This document shows positions 31,384 to 32,381 of a DNA stretch of 32,381 nucleotides, piece after piece; position 1 is the first letter of the stretch; each line of letters begins with the position of its first letter. The notes beneath the pieces are model-generated. The model ran no database searches, was not told the DNA's origin, and worked only from the letters and a program-made list of their open reading frames with translations. The translations under genes were made by a program, and so were the position numbers. This DNA is from Magnetospirillum sp. (GTDB lineage: Bacteria; Pseudomonadota; Alphaproteobacteria; Rhodospirillales; Magnetospirillaceae), in the NCBI GenBank assembly GCA_016212565.1, contig JACRFY010000151.1, forward strand, positions 1-32,381, given 5' to 3'.

Positions 31384-32381
31384 TCAGCGTCCGGGAACCA
31401 GCCGGCGGTAGGACAGCGCCTCGGCAACGTGCAGGCGGCGCACGCCGTCGCTGCCGTCGAGATCGGCCAACGTGCGGGCAACCCGCAGCACGCGGTGGTA
31501 GCCGCGGGCGGTCAGGCGCATGCGACTGGTCGCCTCGCCGAGCAGCGCGCGTCCGGGGGCGTCGGGCGAAGCCACCTGCTCCAGCAGCTCGCCGTCGGCT
31601 TCGGCATTGCAGCGGATCGCCTTGCCGGGGGCAAGGGCGCGATAGCGATCGTTCTGGACGGCACGGGCCGCCGCCACCCGGGCCGCGACGGTTGCCGAGC
31701 CTTCGGCCGGCGGCGGCAGGGCAAGATCGGCGGGATTGACCGCCGGAACATCGACGTGAAGGTCGATGCGGTCGAACAGCGGCCCCGAGATCTTGCCCTG
31801 ATAGTCGATGCCGCATTTCGGCGCCCGTGTGCAGGCCTGGCCGGGATCGCCGAGATAGCCGCAACGGCACGGATTCATCGCCGCCACCAACTGCACCCGG
31901 GCCGGATAGGTGACATGGGCGTTGGCTCGGGCCACCACCGCGCGGCCGCTCTCCAGCGGTTGACGCAGGGCCTCAAGCGCGCCGCGGGCGAATTCCGGCA
32001 GTTCGTCGAGGAACAGCACCCCGTTGTGGGCCAGCGAGATTTCCCCCGGCCGCGCCCGTGTGCCGCCCCCGACCAGGCTCGGCACGGAGGCGGAATGATG
32101 TGGGTCGCGGAACGGCCGCCGGGTCAGCAGCCGCCCGCCGTCGAGGCGACCGGCCACCGAGTGGATCATGCTGACCTCCAGCGCCTCGGCCGGGGACAGC
32201 GGCGGCATCAGCCCCGGCAGGCGGGCGGCGAGCATCGACTTGCCCGAGCCCGGCGGGCCGATCATCAGCAGATTGTGATTGCCGGCTGCCGCCACCTCCA
32301 GCGCCCGCTTGGCGGTCTCCTGGCCCTTGATGTCGCGCAGATCGAGGGCCGGCCCACCGTCCTCGGCGAGCATGGCGATGG
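31384..32381 (-). CDS. comM: YifB/ComM family Mg-chelatase-like AAA+ ATPase (5' end outside window)
   Basis: The last 331 residues of a protein that is usually about 500 residues long; the N-terminus is beyond the right edge. The AAA+ core is visible: Walker A GPPGSGKSM, GEISLAHNGVLFLDELPEF as Walker B, and a cysteine-rich segment NPCRCGYLGDPGQACTRAPKCG typical of the family. The C-terminal Mg-chelatase-like helical domain RMRLTARGYHRVLRVARTLADLDGS follows. ComM is a hexameric helicase that extends branch migration during natural transformation; in other bacteria it is simply called YifB. Whether this organism is transformable cannot be inferred. Confidence 0.93.
   Translation of the reverse strand, partial: IAMLAEDGGPALDLRDIKGQETAKRALEVAAAGNHNLLMIGPPGSGKSMLAARLPGLMPPLSPAEALEVSMIHSVAGRLDGGRLLTRRPFRDPHHSASVPSLVGGGTRARPGEISLAHNGVLFLDELPEFARGALEALRQPLESGRAVVARANAHVTYPARVQLVAAMNPCRCGYLGDPGQACTRAPKCGIDYQGKISGPLFDRIDLHVDVPAVNPADLALPPPAEGSATVAARVAAARAVQNDRYRALAPGKAIRCNAEADGELLEQVASPDAPGRALLGEATSRMRLTARGYHRVLRVARTLADLDGSDGVRRLHVAEALSYRRLVPGR

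Noticed and set aside
1-32381. CRISPR arrays, tRNA or rRNA genes, insertion sequences, prophage or defence cassettes
   Set aside because: No regularly spaced repeats, tRNA-like cloverleafs, transposase or integrase frames, or known defence genes were seen on reading through the window.

Overview
The window comes from the chromosome of a GC-rich alphaproteobacterium, most likely Rhodospirillales (Magnetospirillum/Phaeospirillum-like). This rests on gene content and order read from the translations (hemE next to a DUF299 gene, HemJ, a TimA-like Tim44-domain protein, FxsA-secB, parAB with mnmEG and rsmG). No database search was possible. No rRNA, tRNA, CRISPR array, transposase or prophage gene was seen.

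The central feature is a probable chromosomal replication origin at about 13393-13727, between hemE (minus) and the DUF299 kinase/pyrophosphorylase gene (plus). This is the gene context of the Caulobacter origin. The gap holds one perfect DnaA box, several near-matches, an AT-richer patch, a CtrA-like site over the putative hemE promoter and two GANTC sites. Ten to twelve kb to its left lies the chromosome segregation locus: parA, the start of parB, and four copies of the parS palindrome (TGTTTCACGTGAAACA or one base off) scattered through rsmG-mnmG-mnmE. One parS copy contains the GTG start codon of mnmG.

Layout from left to right. 1-4778 (minus): parB start, parA, rsmG, mnmG, mnmE. 4836-9417: a mixed block with a 2Fe-2S thioredoxin-like ferredoxin and a DUF6489-like protein (minus), then a YyaL-type thioredoxin-domain protein, ogt, a quinone oxidoreductase and a small membrane protein (plus). 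9496-13392 (minus): rho, hemJ, hemH, hemE, the last three being late haem biosynthesis genes. 13393-13727: candidate oriC. 13728-17262 (plus): DUF299 kinase/pyrophosphorylase, maf, aroE, coaE, dnaQ in a tight chain of overlaps. 17274-19135 (minus): hslVU. 19323-22760 (plus): hisB-hisH-hisA-hisF-hisE and hinT. 22801-23779 (minus): secB and fxsA. 23842-29979 (plus): timA-like gene, mltA, a lactate-utilisation type lutA-lutB-(unknown membrane gene)-lutC operon, smr and an XRE regulator. 29981-32381: an unrecognised gene (minus), a DUF2269 membrane protein (plus) and a truncated comM/yifB (minus).

Most genes on each side of the candidate origin point away from it. The exceptions are the plus-strand part of the 4.8-9.4 kb block on the left, and hslVU, secB-fxsA, the 29981 gene and comM on the right. 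Compared with the order I remember from other alphaproteobacteria, two places look like insertions: the block between rho and mnmE, and the lut operon between mltA and smr. The least described items are the histidine-rich membrane protein inside the lut operon, the placement of parS on the mnmG start codon, and the 29981-30634 gene.
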